Positions 1 to 8,699 are shown, counted from the first letter of the stretch. The stretch: DNA of 64,000 nucleotides from Streptomyces morookaense (GCF_013030945.1 NZ_JABBXF010000065.1:1-64000), one strand, 5' to 3'. Notes: generated from the letters alone by a model not told the origin. Program-made: numbers and translations.

Positions 1-328
1 GGGCGGCAGGCGCGGCCTGCGGGGCCGGGGCGGCGGCCGCAGTCGGCCGAGCGGCGGCAGGGGCCTGCGCCGTACCCGCCGGGGCGGCGGTGCCGGGGGC
101 CACGAGGCCCTCGGTCACTGCCTGCGGCGGCTTCGCCGCCGCAGTGCCCGGCTTGTAGTCGGCGAAGAAGTCCCACCAGGCTCGGTCGACCGAGTTCGGG
201 TCCTGGAGGTACTGCTGGTAGATCTCGTCGACGAGCCACTCATTGGGACCGAACACATCGGCAGGGCTCTTGCCCTGCCCTGCTTGGTCGGCCGAGATGC
301 TCGAGTTACTGGGGGACTGTGGCGACAC
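1..328 (-). CDS. kgd: 2-oxoglutarate dehydrogenase/decarboxylase E1 component, N-terminal part
   Basis: This is the 5' end of a gene that runs off the left edge; about 109 codons are visible. The product starts from GTG at 328 and carries NEWLVDEIYQQYL and DRAWWDFFADYKPG at about residues 22-55. This is the conserved N-terminal segment of actinobacterial multifunctional 2-oxoglutarate decarboxylase/dehydrogenase (Kgd/SucA). An Ala/Pro-rich linker follows and would lead to the acyltransferase and thiamine-diphosphate domains outside the window. By family knowledge the enzyme converts 2-oxoglutarate in the TCA cycle. A purine-rich AGAGGG lies about 10 nt before the GTG. The catalytic residues are not in the window. 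Confidence 0.93.
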   Translation of the reverse strand, partial: MSPQSPSNSSISADQAGQGKSPADVFGPNEWLVDEIYQQYLQDPNSVDRAWWDFFADYKPGTAAAKPPQAVTEGLVAPGTAAPAGTAQAPAAARPTAAAAPAPQAAPAA

Positions 329-593
329 GGCGGCAACCGCCCTCTTCCGCTTACCTAAGACTGGTGGACAGCGGGAATAAAGGCTACGCCCCTCGGCACC
401 TTTGATGCAGGCCACCCGGGCCAGCAGTCGCCTAAGTCACACTCTTCCTGTGGTTTGAGGGCATGACTCGACGGGAAACACACGGAGTTTCATCGGCTCG
501 ACGGCGGTGCCGCAGGGTTTCCGGTACACGGAACCCCGCCCCACATCCACCCGAATGTGTGCCTCCACCACCGACCCTACGTCAGTTCCGCTC

Positions 594-1679
594 TCAGGGA
601 ACGCCGGGAAGACTGACCTTGATGCGACACCCACGCGGGGATTCGGCCACCCCTATGCTCCCGCCGTGCAGGTCCACCGCCCAGCGGGCGATCGCCAGCC
701 CCAGGCCCGTACCCCCGTCGGCGCCCGGACCCTGCTGACAGGCCGCGGCGCCCCGGTTGAAGCGCTCGAAGACGCGGTGCCGCTCGTCCTCCGGGATCCC
801 CGGGCCCTCGTCCAGCACCTCCAGGGCCAGCGACTGCGCACCGTCGCCCCGCCGGGCACGCACCGTGACGCGCCCGTGCGGGGGACTGTGCTTGACGGCG
901 TTGTCCACCAGATTCGCCACCACCTGGTGCAGCCGTTCGGCGTCCGCGTGTGCCGTCAGTTCGGGAGGTGAGACGTCCAGGTGCAGGTGGACGTCCTTGC
1001 GGGCGCGCGGCGAGGCGCCGCTGCCGCAGGCCATCGACGCCTCCTTGAGCACCCCGGCCAGGTACGGCCACACCTCGAAGCGGCGCGTGTGCAGCGGCAC
1101 CACCCCGTTGTCCAGCCGCGAGAGGTCCAGCAGCTGCTCGACCAGCCGGCCCAGCCGCTCGGTCTGCCGCAGGGCGATGCGCATGGTCTCCGGATCGGGG
1201 GCCGACACCCCGTCCACCACGTTCTCCAGCACGGCCCGCAGCCCCGCGATCGGGGTGCGCAGCTCGTGCGAGACGTTGGCCACCAGCTCCTTGCGGTGGG
1301 TGTCCACCGCCTCCAGGTCCGCGGCCATCCGGTTGAACGCCCGGGCCAGGTCCCCGAACTCGTCCCGCCGCCCGGTCCGCACCCGCCGGGAGTAGTCCCC
1401 CTGCGCCATGGACCGGGTCACCGCGGTCATCTCGTCCAGCGGCGCCGTCAGGCCGTGCGCCACGAACTGGGTGATCAGCAGCGAGGCGATGATCGAGAAG
1501 ATGGTGATCACCCTGAGCTCCGTCGCCGAGTGGATCGCGACGGACACCAGGAAGGTGGTGATCACCACCGACACGATGACCAGCGCCCCCAGCGCGGCCT
1601 TGACCGAACGGTACGGATCCAGCGGCCGCAGCCCCTCCCACGCGCGGCTCCACAGACCCCGCCCCGGCCGGCCCGTCAT
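594..1679 (-). CDS. HAMP-domain sensor histidine kinase
   Basis: This is a 361-aa membrane histidine kinase. Two transmembrane segments lie at about residues 28-50 and 56-76, with only a very short extracytoplasmic loop between them. A HAMP linker follows to about residue 128. The phospho-acceptor motif is VSHELRTP with His138. The ATPase domain shows the N box VVANLVDNAVKH and the G box GTGLGLAI. The ATG overlaps the stop of the upstream response regulator gene (1676-2413) by 4 nt, so the two are translationally coupled and form a cognate pair. The tiny sensor loop suggests it senses through the membrane or through other proteins. The signal is unknown. Confidence 0.93.
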   Translation of the reverse strand: MTGRPGRGLWSRAWEGLRPLDPYRSVKAALGALVIVSVVITTFLVSVAIHSATELRVITIFSIIASLLITQFVAHGLTAPLDEMTAVTRSMAQGDYSRRVRTGRRDEFGDLARAFNRMAADLEAVDTHRKELVANVSHELRTPIAGLRAVLENVVDGVSAPDPETMRIALRQTERLGRLVEQLLDLSRLDNGVVPLHTRRFEVWPYLAGVLKEASMACGSGASPRARKDVHLHLDVSPPELTAHADAERLHQVVANLVDNAVKHSPPHGRVTVRARRGDGAQSLALEVLDEGPGIPEDERHRVFERFNRGAAACQQGPGADGGTGLGLAIARWAVDLHGGSIGVAESPRGCRIKVSLPGVP

Positions 1680-2413
1680 GCCGCCGGGGTCTCCAGTGCG
1701 TACCCGACACCGTGCACCGTGCGGATTCTCTCGGCGCCGATCTTGCGGCGCAGCGCCTTGATGTGGCTGTCCACCGTCCGCGTGCCGGAGGCGTCCGCCC
1801 AGTCCCACACCTCCGCCAGCAGCTGCTCCCGGGAGAGCACCGCGCGCGGGGTGTTGGCCAGACAGACCAGCAGGTCGAACTCGGTCGGCGTCAGATGCAC
1901 ATCCGCACCCCGCACCCGCACCCTGCGCTGCGCGTGGTCGATCTCCAGCTCACCGAGCCGCAGGATGCCGCTGCGCGGCGTGTGCGCCGCCAGCGTCGCC
2001 CGTTCCACGCGGCGCAGCAGCACATGCACGCGTGCCGCCAGTTCGCGCATCGAGAACGGTTTGGTCATGTAGTCGTCCGCCCCCACGCCCAGCCCGACCA
2101 GCATGTCGGTCTCGTCGTCCCGTGCGGTGAGCATCAGGACGGGCACCGGCCGCTGCGCCTGCACCCGGCGGCAGACCTCCAGCCCGTCGAAGCCGGGCAG
2201 CATGACGTCCAGGACCAGCAGGTCCGGCTGCCACGCCTCGGCCGTGTCCACGGCCGCGGGCCCGTCGCCCGCGGTCCGCACCTGAAATCCCTCGGCCCGC
2301 AGCCGTGCGGCGATGGCGTCGACGATCGTCCGGTCGTCCTCGACGATCAGTACCCGACGCTGCGCCCCGGCGGCTGCCGCGGTCCCGCTCGGGCCGATGT
2401 GTGTCTGCTCCAT
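1676..2413 (-). CDS. OmpR/PhoB-family DNA-binding response regulator
   Basis: This is a 245-aa response regulator. The receiver domain has the acidic pocket E25-D26-D27, the phosphorylatable Asp69 in LVLDVMLPG, and the conserved Lys in MTKPFSMREL. A winged-helix Trans_reg_C domain follows, with LTPTEFDLLVCLA and GTRTVDSHIKALRRKIG. I start it at ATG 2413 (MEQTHIG), because an upstream in-frame extension looks non-coding and carries no receiver homology. It is co-transcribed with the histidine kinase gene that overlaps its stop by 4 nt. It is predicted to be a DNA-binding transcription factor activated by phosphorylation. Its targets cannot be deduced here. Confidence 0.93.
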   Translation of the reverse strand: MEQTHIGPSGTAAAAGAQRRVLIVEDDRTIVDAIAARLRAEGFQVRTAGDGPAAVDTAEAWQPDLLVLDVMLPGFDGLEVCRRVQAQRPVPVLMLTARDDETDMLVGLGVGADDYMTKPFSMRELAARVHVLLRRVERATLAAHTPRSGILRLGELEIDHAQRRVRVRGADVHLTPTEFDLLVCLANTPRAVLSREQLLAEVWDWADASGTRTVDSHIKALRRKIGAERIRTVHGVGYALETPAA

Positions 2414-2504
2414 GCGCCCCGCCCCTAAGCGTCTTCCCATGCCCGTTTCGCCGGCCACTTGTGCCGTTGTGGCAAGCAGCGTACGGGCAGGCGGGCGGGG
2501 TCGG

Positions 2505-3188
2505 CTACGCGGCGTGGAGACCGAGATGGACCACGTCGGGGACGCCCCGGGCAACGCTGATCTCTTCGGTTTTAACCCCGGCGAACCCGGCATTCCGGAG
2601 CGCTTCCTCGAACTCCGGGGAGGGCTGCGCCGACCACACGGCGAGCACTCCGCCGGGCGTCAGCAGCTCCCGGCAGGCGGCCAGCCCGGCGGGGGAGTAG
2701 AGGCCGGCGTTGTCCTCGGTGACGGTCCAGCCGGGCCCGTTGTCGATGTCGAGGCAGAGCGCGTCGTAGTGCGCGGGCGGTGCGGTACGGACATACGCGA
2801 CGAGGTCCGCGTGCACGATCTCCGTGCGCGGATCGGCGAGCGCCGGGCCGGAGACCGCCGAGAGCGGGCCGGTGCGGTGCCAGTCGATGACGGCCTGCTC
2901 CCGCTCCACGACCGCGATCCGCCCCCAGCGCGGTTCGCCGGCCGCCCGTGCCAGCGAGAAGCCGACGCCCAGGCCGCCGATCAGCACCGCCGGGTCCGGC
3001 CGCCCCGGCGGCAGGGCCGCGAGCGCGGCGTCGACCAGCAGCCGCTCCGAGCGGCCGTCGGAAGTGTCCATGAGGAAGCACCCGTTGGCGATGATCTCGT
3101 AGTGTGAGCCCCGCTGCCGCAGCACGACTTCACCGTGCGGGCCGTCGCGGCGGTCGAGGGTGAGGGGCGATCCGGTCGGGGTGGTCAT
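2505..3188 (-). CDS. Spermidine-synthase-like SAM-dependent methyltransferase-fold protein
   Basis: This is a 227-aa protein with a Rossmann methyltransferase/spermidine-synthase fold. AVLIGGLGVGFSL is the glycine-rich cofactor loop, RIAVVERE the acidic strand end, and ALCLDIDNGP resembles the active-site strand of polyamine synthases. The chosen ATG is at 3188 (MTTPTGSPLTL); a longer reading from 3365 has no recognisable N-terminal extension. Proteins of this type are often annotated as spermidine synthase, but the amine-donor pocket cannot be verified by eye, so the substrate is left open. It is a single gene, separated by 91 nt from the regulator gene downstream of it (ends about 2413). 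Confidence 0.75.
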   Translation of the reverse strand: MTTPTGSPLTLDRRDGPHGEVVLRQRGSHYEIIANGCFLMDTSDGRSERLLVDAALAALPPGRPDPAVLIGGLGVGFSLARAAGEPRWGRIAVVEREQAVIDWHRTGPLSAVSGPALADPRTEIVHADLVAYVRTAPPAHYDALCLDIDNGPGWTVTEDNAGLYSPAGLAACRELLTPGGVLAVWSAQPSPEFEEALRNAGFAGVKTEEISVARGVPDVVHLGLHAA

Positions 3189-3291
3189 ACGGCCTCCGTA
3201 AGGGCCTGCGGCCAGAGCTTGCTGCGCGGAAGTCCCTTGCACCTTAATGTTTCTGGTGGCAAGCCGGGAAAGGCCGGAAGGGGCGGCCCAC

Positions 3292-3996
3292 GTGATCGAG
3301 CACGCACGGCGCGGGCTGCGCGGACTGTGGCGGATGCTGCCGAAGCCGACCAGTACGCCCTTCACGTTCTGTTACGCGCTGATCCTGCTCGGTACCGCCC
3401 TGTATGCCGACTTCGGCGACCAGGAGACGGTGAGCCTGCTGCTGCGCGAGTCCAGCACGGACGGCGCGCACCTCGCGGAGCGCCCGCTCGTCGTGCTGAT
3501 CGCGAGCGCGCTGTGGGTCGCGGGCGGCCTGCTCTCGGCGTACGGCCTGGCCTTCGCCCTGGTGCTGGCGGCGCTGGAACGCCGGGTGGGCGGCGCCCGC
3601 ACGGCCGGCGTCTTCCTCCTCGGCCACGTCCTGGCCACCCTGGCCACGGAACTCCCGGTGGCGGGCGCGGTGGCGGCGGGTTCCCTGCCGGAGGCGTCGA
3701 TGCACCGCCTCGACTACGGCATCAGCTTCGGCCTGATGGCCTGCGTGGGCGCCCTGTCGGGCCTGCTGCCGCGGCGCGGCGAGGTGGCCCTGCTGGGGGT
3801 GGCGGTCCTGACGTGCGCACAGGACCTGATCGAGCTGATCGACCCGCTGTCGAGCTGGGGGCACCCGATCGCGCTGCTGACGGGGGTGGCGTGCCGGTCG
3901 CTGATCCGTGAGGACGGATCAGCTGGGGGGACCGGGCCGGCGGCGGTGCCGGGCCCCCGCGCGGCGGAGGCGACGGACGAGGACGTCCTGCTTTAG
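3292..3996 (+). CDS. Polytopic membrane protein, rhomboid-like
   Basis: This is a hydrophobic protein of about 234 aa with roughly six predicted membrane helices. Examples are TFCYALILLGTALYADF near residues 24-40 and LLSAYGLAFALVLAALE. The segment DYGISFGLMACVGAL resembles the central helix of rhomboid-like proteins. I cannot confirm a serine/histidine protease dyad. I prefer GTG at 3292 because GGAAGGGG at 3275-3282 sits at good spacing. An in-frame ATG at 3247 would add 15 residues. A palindromic repeat pair follows the gene. The family assignment is tentative; the membrane nature is clear. Confidence 0.7.
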   Translation: MIEHARRGLRGLWRMLPKPTSTPFTFCYALILLGTALYADFGDQETVSLLLRESSTDGAHLAERPLVVLIASALWVAGGLLSAYGLAFALVLAALERRVGGARTAGVFLLGHVLATLATELPVAGAVAAGSLPEASMHRLDYGISFGLMACVGALSGLLPRRGEVALLGVAVLTCAQDLIELIDPLSSWGHPIALLTGVACRSLIREDGSAGGTGPAAVPGPRAAEATDEDVLL

Positions 3997-4021
3997 CCCG
4001 CGCCCCGCACGCCCGGTTCCC

Positions 4022-4074
4022 GCGCCCCGTAAGGGGCGCGGGGAACTGCGCGACCAGCCCCCACCGGCCCGCAG
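4022..4074 (-). repeat. Two-hairpin 3'-end element, copy 1
   Basis: This is a full copy of the recurring element. Read on the minus strand it starts CTGCGGG, passes through GGCTGGTCGCGCAG and TTCCCC, and ends in the hairpin GCGCCCC-loop-GGGGCGC. It lies 26 nt after the stop of the membrane protein gene and may act as its terminator or as an mRNA 3'-end structure. Confidence 0.8.
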
Positions 4075-4135
4075 TTGAACGCACCACCCGGGGGGTCCGG
4101 GGCGCAGCCCCGAGAACCTCGGCTGTCGGCGCGTC

Positions 4136-4174
4136 GTGGCTGATCGCCCGGTTCCCGCGCCCCTGATGGGGCGC
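4136..4174 (+). repeat. Two-hairpin 3'-end element, copy 2 (diverged, partial)
   Basis: A shortened and mutated copy in the orientation opposite to the copy at 4022-4074. GTGGCTGATCGC and GGTTCCC are followed by GCGCCCC-TGAT-GGGGCGC. The two copies face each other in the gap before lon. Confidence 0.65.
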
Positions 4175-4223
4175 TGATCGCTCACAGCGAACAACCGCGG
4201 GAACATCCCGCACCCCCGGCGCA

Positions 4224-4244
4224 GTTGAGTCCCAGTAGCTCAAC
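4224..4244. promoter_or_regulatory. HAIR-like operator (HspR) upstream of lon
   Basis: The inverted repeat GTTGAGT-N7-GCTCAAC matches 6 of 7 arm positions. It has the spacing of the HspR-binding HAIR motif (CTTGAGT-N7-ACTCAAG) known from Streptomyces dnaK, clpB and lon. It ends 21 nt before the lon ATG, as expected for a repressor site overlapping the lon promoter. Heat shock or loss of HspR should therefore induce lon. Confidence 0.82.
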
Positions 4245-4265
4245 TTGCCTGCCGAAGGGAAGATC

Positions 4266-6668
4266 ATGGCTTCGACGTCCACACCGCTCACCCTCCCCGT
4301 CCTGCCCCTGGACGACGAAGTCGTCCTCCCCGGCATGGTCGTCCCCCTGGACCTCTCCGCCGCAGAGGTCCGCGCAGCGGTCGAGGCGGCCCAGGCCGCG
4401 GCCACGGCCGGCGCCAAGCCCCGCGTCCTCCTCGTCCCGCGCATCGACGGCACCTACGCCGCCGCCGGCACCCTCGGCACCGTCGAGCAGGTCGGCCGCC
4501 TCTCGGACGGCGACCCCGGCGCCCTCATCCGCGGCATCGGCCGCGTCCGCATCGGCGCCGGCACCACCGGCCCCGGCGCCGCGCTCTGGGTCGAGGGCAC
4601 CCGCATCGACGAGGTCACCCCCGACCCCCTCCCCGGCGCGGTCACCGAGCTGATGAGGGAGTACAAGGCCCTGGCCACCACCTGGCTCCGCAAGCGCGGC
4701 GCCTGGCAGGTCGTGGACCGCGTGCAGCAGATCGAGGACCCCGGCCAGCTCGCCGACAACTCCGGCTATTCGCCGTTCCTCACGGTCGCCCAGCGCGTCG
4801 AACTCCTCGAAACGGCCGACCCGGTGGCCCGCCTCCGCCTCGCCGTGAAGTGGCTCAGCGACCACATCGCCGAGCAGGACGTGGCCGAGTCGATCGCCAA
4901 GGACGTCCAGGAGGGTGTGGACAAGCAGCAGCGCGAATTCCTGCTGCGCCGCCAGCTGGAGGCCGTCCGCAAGGAGCTGGCCGAGCTCAACGGCGACCCG
5001 GAGAACGAGTCCGAGGACTACCGCACCCGCGTCGAGGCCGCCGACCTCCCGGCGAAGGTCCGTGAGGCCGCGCTCAAGGAGGTCGACAAGCTGGAGCGCG
5101 CCTCCGACCAGAGCCCCGAGGGCGGCTGGATCCGCACCTGGCTGGACACCGTCCTGGAACTCCCCTGGAACAAGCGCACGGAGGACGCGTACGACATCCC
5201 CGGCGCCAAGTCCGTGCTGGACGCGGACCACGCGGGCCTGGAGGACGTCAAGGAACGGATCACCGAGTACCTGGCGGTGCGCAAGCGGCGCGCCGACCGG
5301 GGGCTGGGTGTGGTCGGCGGGCGGCGCGGGGGCGCGGTGCTCGCGCTCGTCGGCCCGCCCGGTGTCGGCAAGACCAGCCTCGGGGAGAGCGTGGCGCGGG
5401 CGATGGGCCGCGAGTTCGTCCGGGTCGCCCTGGGCGGCGTCCGCGACGAGGCCGAGATCCGGGGCCACCGGCGCACGTATGTGGGGGCACTCCCCGGCCG
5501 TATCGTCCGGGCGTTGAAGGAAGCCGGCTCCATGAACCCGGTCGTCCTCCTCGACGAGATCGACAAGGTCGGCTCGGACTTCCGCGGCGACCCGGCCGCG
5601 GCCCTGCTGGAGGTCCTGGACCCGGCCCAGAACCACACCTTCCGGGACCACTACCTGGAGGTCGAACTCGACCTCTCGGACGTGGTGTTCCTCGCCACGG
5701 CCAACGTCCTGGAGGCCATCCCGGAGGCCCTGCTGGACCGCATGGAGCTCGTCCGCCTCGACGGCTACACCGAGGACGAGAAGGTCGTCATCGCGCGCGA
5801 CCACCTGCTGCCGCGGCAGCTGGAGCGCGCAGGCCTGGAGCCCGGCGAGGTCGTCCTGGAGGACGGGGCGCTGCGCAAGCTGGCCGGCGAGTACACGCGC
5901 GAAGCGGGCGTACGCAACCTGGAACGCGCCGTCGCGCGCCTGCTCCGCAAGGTGGCGGCCAAGCACGAACTGGGCGAGCAGGACTTGCCGTTCACGATCG
6001 GCGCGGAACAGCTCCGCCCGCTGATCGGCCGGCCGCACCACACCCCCGAGTCCGCGCAGGACCCGGCGGAGCGCCGTACGTCCGTACCGGGCGTGGCGAC
6101 GGGCCTGGCGGTGACGGGCGCGGGCGGCGACGTCCTGTACGTGGAGGCGTCGCTGGCCGACCCGGAGACGGGCGCGGCCGGCCTGACCCTGACGGGCCAG
6201 CTCGGCGACGTGATGAAGGAATCGGCGCAGATCGCCCTGTCCTTCCTCCGCTCGCACGGTGCGGAACTGGAGCTTCCGGTGGGCGACTTCAAGGAGCGCG
6301 GCGTCCATCTGCACGTTCCGGCAGGCGCGGTGCCGAAGGACGGCCCGAGCGCGGGCATCACGATGACGACGGCGCTGGCCTCGCTGCTGTCGGGCCGTCA
6401 GGTGCGCCCGGACGTGGCGATGACGGGCGAGGTCTCGCTGACGGGCCGCGTCCTGCCGATCGGCGGCGTGAAGCAGAAGTTGCTTGCGGCGCATCGGGCC
6501 GGAGTGACGACCGTCATCATCCCGAAGCGGAATGAGCCGGATCTGGACGACGTTCCGGCAGAGGTGCTGGCCACGCTGGACGTCCACCCGGTGTCGGACG
6601 TCCGTCAGGTCCTGGAGCTGGCACTGACACCGGCGACGGCCGCCGCGGTGCCTGCTGCGGCGGCGTGA
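4266..6668 (+). CDS. lon: ATP-dependent protease Lon
   Basis: This is an 800-aa Lon protease of full family length. The N-terminal substrate-binding domain begins LPVLPLDDEVVLPGMVVPL. A coiled helical region is followed by the AAA+ module with Walker A GPPGVGKTS (about residues 363-371) and Walker B VVLLDEIDK. The C-terminal protease domain has the catalytic dyad Ser695 (in KDGPSAG) and Lys736 (in IGGVKQKLL). Lon degrades misfolded and specific regulatory proteins in the cytoplasm. The ATG at 4266 follows GAAGGGA with 5-6 nt spacing; an upstream in-frame TTG at 4245 is less likely. The HAIR-like repeat just upstream points to HspR repression. The downstream hydrolase gene follows closely and is probably co-transcribed. 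Confidence 0.98.
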   Translation: MASTSTPLTLPVLPLDDEVVLPGMVVPLDLSAAEVRAAVEAAQAAATAGAKPRVLLVPRIDGTYAAAGTLGTVEQVGRLSDGDPGALIRGIGRVRIGAGTTGPGAALWVEGTRIDEVTPDPLPGAVTELMREYKALATTWLRKRGAWQVVDRVQQIEDPGQLADNSGYSPFLTVAQRVELLETADPVARLRLAVKWLSDHIAEQDVAESIAKDVQEGVDKQQREFLLRRQLEAVRKELAELNGDPENESEDYRTRVEAADLPAKVREAALKEVDKLERASDQSPEGGWIRTWLDTVLELPWNKRTEDAYDIPGAKSVLDADHAGLEDVKERITEYLAVRKRRADRGLGVVGGRRGGAVLALVGPPGVGKTSLGESVARAMGREFVRVALGGVRDEAEIRGHRRTYVGALPGRIVRALKEAGSMNPVVLLDEIDKVGSDFRGDPAAALLEVLDPAQNHTFRDHYLEVELDLSDVVFLATANVLEAIPEALLDRMELVRLDGYTEDEKVVIARDHLLPRQLERAGLEPGEVVLEDGALRKLAGEYTREAGVRNLERAVARLLRKVAAKHELGEQDLPFTIGAEQLRPLIGRPHHTPESAQDPAERRTSVPGVATGLAVTGAGGDVLYVEASLADPETGAAGLTLTGQLGDVMKESAQIALSFLRSHGAELELPVGDFKERGVHLHVPAGAVPKDGPSAGITMTTALASLLSGRQVRPDVAMTGEVSLTGRVLPIGGVKQKLLAAHRAGVTTVIIPKRNEPDLDDVPAEVLATLDVHPVSDVRQVLELALTPATAAAVPAAAA

Positions 6669-6685
6669 CGACGAAGGGGTGGGGC

Positions 6686-7525
6686 ATGAGTGAACGACTG
6701 AGGCGCGTGGCCGGGATCCGCTCCCTGCAGCTGGGCGAAACGAAGGTCACGTACGTGCCGGACGGTGTGGTGCAGCTGTCGCCGCACCACTGGTTCCCGG
6801 ACACGAGGGACGCGGACTACGGTGATTACCTGGACGAGGCCGGCTACTTCGTGGCGAGCGCCGGCGGCCTGCTGGTCGAGCGGGGCGACCGCGCCCTGCT
6901 GATCGACTCGGGCCTCGGCCCGGTGTCCACCCCGGCGGAACCGGACAGCATCGTCGGCGTGATGCAGGGCGGCACCCTCCCCGACCACCTCACCCGCCTC
7001 GGCCGCCCGGCCGACCGCATCGAGGCGGTGGCCTTCACCCACCTCCACGGCGACCACGTGGGCTGGGTCGACCACGAGGCCCTGAGCGGCCCGGAGTTCC
7101 TGTTCTCGGAGGGGGAGTGGCAGCACCGCGACGTGGTGCACCATGCTCCGCCGGCGGAGACCCTCAAGGCCATGGAGCCGAGGGTCCGCACGGTGGCGGA
7201 CGGGGAAGAGATCTTCCCGGGCGTCCACGTCCTCCTCACCCCCGGCCATACACCGGGCCATGCGGCGTATGTGATCGATGGGGGCGACCGCCGTCTGATC
7301 GCCTTCGGCGACGTGTTCCACACGCCGCTGCAGATCACCCACCCGGAGTGGCGCGTGGCGGTCGACCACGACCCGGAGGGCGCCATCGCCTTCCGGCGCC
7401 GGCTGGCGTCCAGGCTCGCCGAGCCGGGGACGGTGGGCTTCGGCATCCACTTCGCGGACGTGCAGTTCGGGCGCGTGGTGCCGGGGGATGGCGGGGTGCC
7501 GGGGTGGGAGCCGGTGGACGGGTGA
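6686..7525 (+). CDS. MBL-fold metallo-hydrolase
   Basis: This is a 279-aa metallo-beta-lactamase-fold hydrolase. The zinc-binding motif THLHGDHVGW lies at residues 118-127. A further metal-site region is TPGHTPGHAAYVI, and IAFGDVFH provides the bridging aspartate. The size and the long insert with GTLPDHL resemble the lactonase/phosphodiesterase-like branch, but no substrate can be assigned. I choose ATG 6686 because GAAGGGG precedes it by about 6 nt; a GTG at 6665 overlapping the lon stop is an in-frame alternative. It sits directly downstream of lon and probably shares its transcript, so it may be heat-inducible. Confidence 0.88.
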   Translation: MSERLRRVAGIRSLQLGETKVTYVPDGVVQLSPHHWFPDTRDADYGDYLDEAGYFVASAGGLLVERGDRALLIDSGLGPVSTPAEPDSIVGVMQGGTLPDHLTRLGRPADRIEAVAFTHLHGDHVGWVDHEALSGPEFLFSEGEWQHRDVVHHAPPAETLKAMEPRVRTVADGEEIFPGVHVLLTPGHTPGHAAYVIDGGDRRLIAFGDVFHTPLQITHPEWRVAVDHDPEGAIAFRRRLASRLAEPGTVGFGIHFADVQFGRVVPGDGGVPGWEPVDG

Positions 7526-7619
7526 CGCGCTCTTCGGAGCCCCGGCGTGTCCGTCCCACCGTGCGTATCGTTGTACTGCGCGGCTGCTGATACCAGCGGC
7601 AGCGGGGAGGAGCGCCACG

Positions 7620-8207
7620 GTGACCACCACATTGACCGGCAGGACCGAGATGGCCGACAACGACGAGCAGAGTCTGGACGACATGTTCCGGCTCCTCTAC
7701 GAGATCGTCCCCGAGGGATACAAGGGCGAGATCGTCGGGGGGGCCATCCACATGTCGCCGCAGAGGCGCAAGCACTGGGCCGGCATCAGGGTCGTGCTGC
7801 GTCAGCTCGAGGATCACTTCGGACCGGACAGCAGTATCGAGTGCGATGTCCGTCTCGACCTCCCCGGCTATCGCAATGGCTTTGTCCCGGACCTCTACAA
7901 GGTTGCGGACGGGGCAGAGCCGGATGTGAAGGACAACTGGCACTACCAGGACGTCGAGTTCGTCTTCGAGGTGATCTCGCGGGAGACCGCCGACAGCGAT
8001 TACGGGAGGAAGAAGGCCGCGTACGCCTCGGGCGGGATTCCCGTATACGTGATCGCAGATCCGTACACCGGCCTCTGCCATGTGTACACGTCGCCGCAGG
8101 GCAGCGAGTACCGAAATGCGGTGGCTCTCAAGTTCGGTGATCCGATCGACCTGACCGGAACCGTCCTCGGTTTGACCCTGGCCACGGACAGGTTCCGCCG
8201 GGAGTGA
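7620..8207 (+). CDS. Uma2-family (DUF820) nuclease-fold protein
   Basis: This is a 195-aa protein of the Uma2/DUF820 family, which has a PD-(D/E)XK restriction-endonuclease-like fold. Supporting motifs are GEIVGGAIHMSP near residues 37-48, FVPDLYKV, FVFEVISRETADSDYGRKKAAYA and GIPVYVIADP, with the acidic and lysine residues expected for the metal site. Streptomyces usually carry many paralogues, and their cellular role is unknown. GTG 7620 is chosen because GGAGGAG lies at about 8-nt spacing; an ATG at 7650 is possible. A strong hairpin terminator follows immediately. Confidence 0.85.
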   Translation: MTTTLTGRTEMADNDEQSLDDMFRLLYEIVPEGYKGEIVGGAIHMSPQRRKHWAGIRVVLRQLEDHFGPDSSIECDVRLDLPGYRNGFVPDLYKVADGAEPDVKDNWHYQDVEFVFEVISRETADSDYGRKKAAYASGGIPVYVIADPYTGLCHVYTSPQGSEYRNAVALKFGDPIDLTGTVLGLTLATDRFRRE

Positions 8208-8212
8208 TGCAC

Positions 8213-8252
8213 GTGCGGGTGCGCCGCGTCCGATGAGGCGGCGCACCCGCAC
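8213..8252 (+). terminator. Hairpin terminator after the Uma2-family gene
   Basis: A perfect 15-bp stem (8213-8227 with 8238-8252) encloses a 10-nt loop, starting 6 nt after the stop codon. There is no U-tract, as is usual for Streptomyces terminators. Confidence 0.85.
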
Positions 8253-8279
8253 TGGGTGCCTCGACTTGTGGGTGCTGGT

Positions 8280-8513
8280 TCACGCGCGCCGACTCGGCGC
8301 CGAGTGCGCAGCAATCCAGTGCGTCCACGTGGCGGCGGTGGCCCGAGGTCGCTCGTCGGTGTCGGCCTTCTGCCGGGCGGCGTCCAGTTCGACGCACTGG
8401 CCGCAGGCGCTCCGGTACGGCAACAGCCCTGCGGCACGGAGCTCTTTGCCGCGAACGTACAGCGAACACGGCCAGTCGTGAGGATTCGCGTCGCAACACC
8501 TCGGGACGGCCAC
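8280..8513 (-). CDS. Small Cys-containing hypothetical protein
   Basis: This is a 77-aa ORF from GTG 8513. It contains PRCCDANPHDWPC, KELRAAGLLPYRSACGQC and ATWTHWIAAHSAPSRR. The cysteine spacing (a CC, then C, then SACGQC) and ordered composition look like a genuine small zinc-binding-type protein rather than a shadow frame. I do not recognise a named family. A weak AGAGG lies before the start. A second tiny Cys-rich ORF (8584-8682) lies 70 nt upstream on the same strand, so the two may form an operon. Function is unknown. Confidence 0.45.
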   Translation of the reverse strand: MAVPRCCDANPHDWPCSLYVRGKELRAAGLLPYRSACGQCVELDAARQKADTDERPRATAATWTHWIAAHSAPSRRA

Positions 8514-8583
8514 GGCCTCTGCCGGCAATTGGGTCGTCGCACGCCGGATCGGCCGCCTGCGGCCGGAAGTTGACCCTCCAGCG

Positions 8584-8682
8584 CTACTCGGCGCTGTCGC
8601 CCTCGTCGTTTCCGCGGTGCCCGTGCAGGCGGTTGCCACATCCGCCGCACCAGGGCCTGACGTCGGTCCCGGGATAGGGCAC
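8584..8682 (-). CDS. Tiny WCGGCGNRL-type hypothetical protein
   Basis: This is a 32-aa ORF from GTG 8682, preceded by AGGGAGG at about 8-nt spacing. It contains VRPWCGGCGNRLHGHRG, a CxxC knuckle with nearby histidines that suggests metal binding, and an acidic tail. It is too short for standard gene callers. I give it moderate weight because of the good ribosome binding site and the non-random motif. It lies upstream of, and co-oriented with, the 77-aa Cys-containing ORF. Confidence 0.4.
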   Translation of the reverse strand: MPYPGTDVRPWCGGCGNRLHGHRGNDEGDSAE

Positions 8683-8699
8683 CTCCGCATCCTCCCTCG

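Noticed and set aside
4182..6587. 801-aa open frame on the minus strand opposite lon
   Set aside because: It is an antisense shadow of the lon coding frame caused by high GC. Its composition is repetitive Arg/Ala/Gly/His and it has no motifs.
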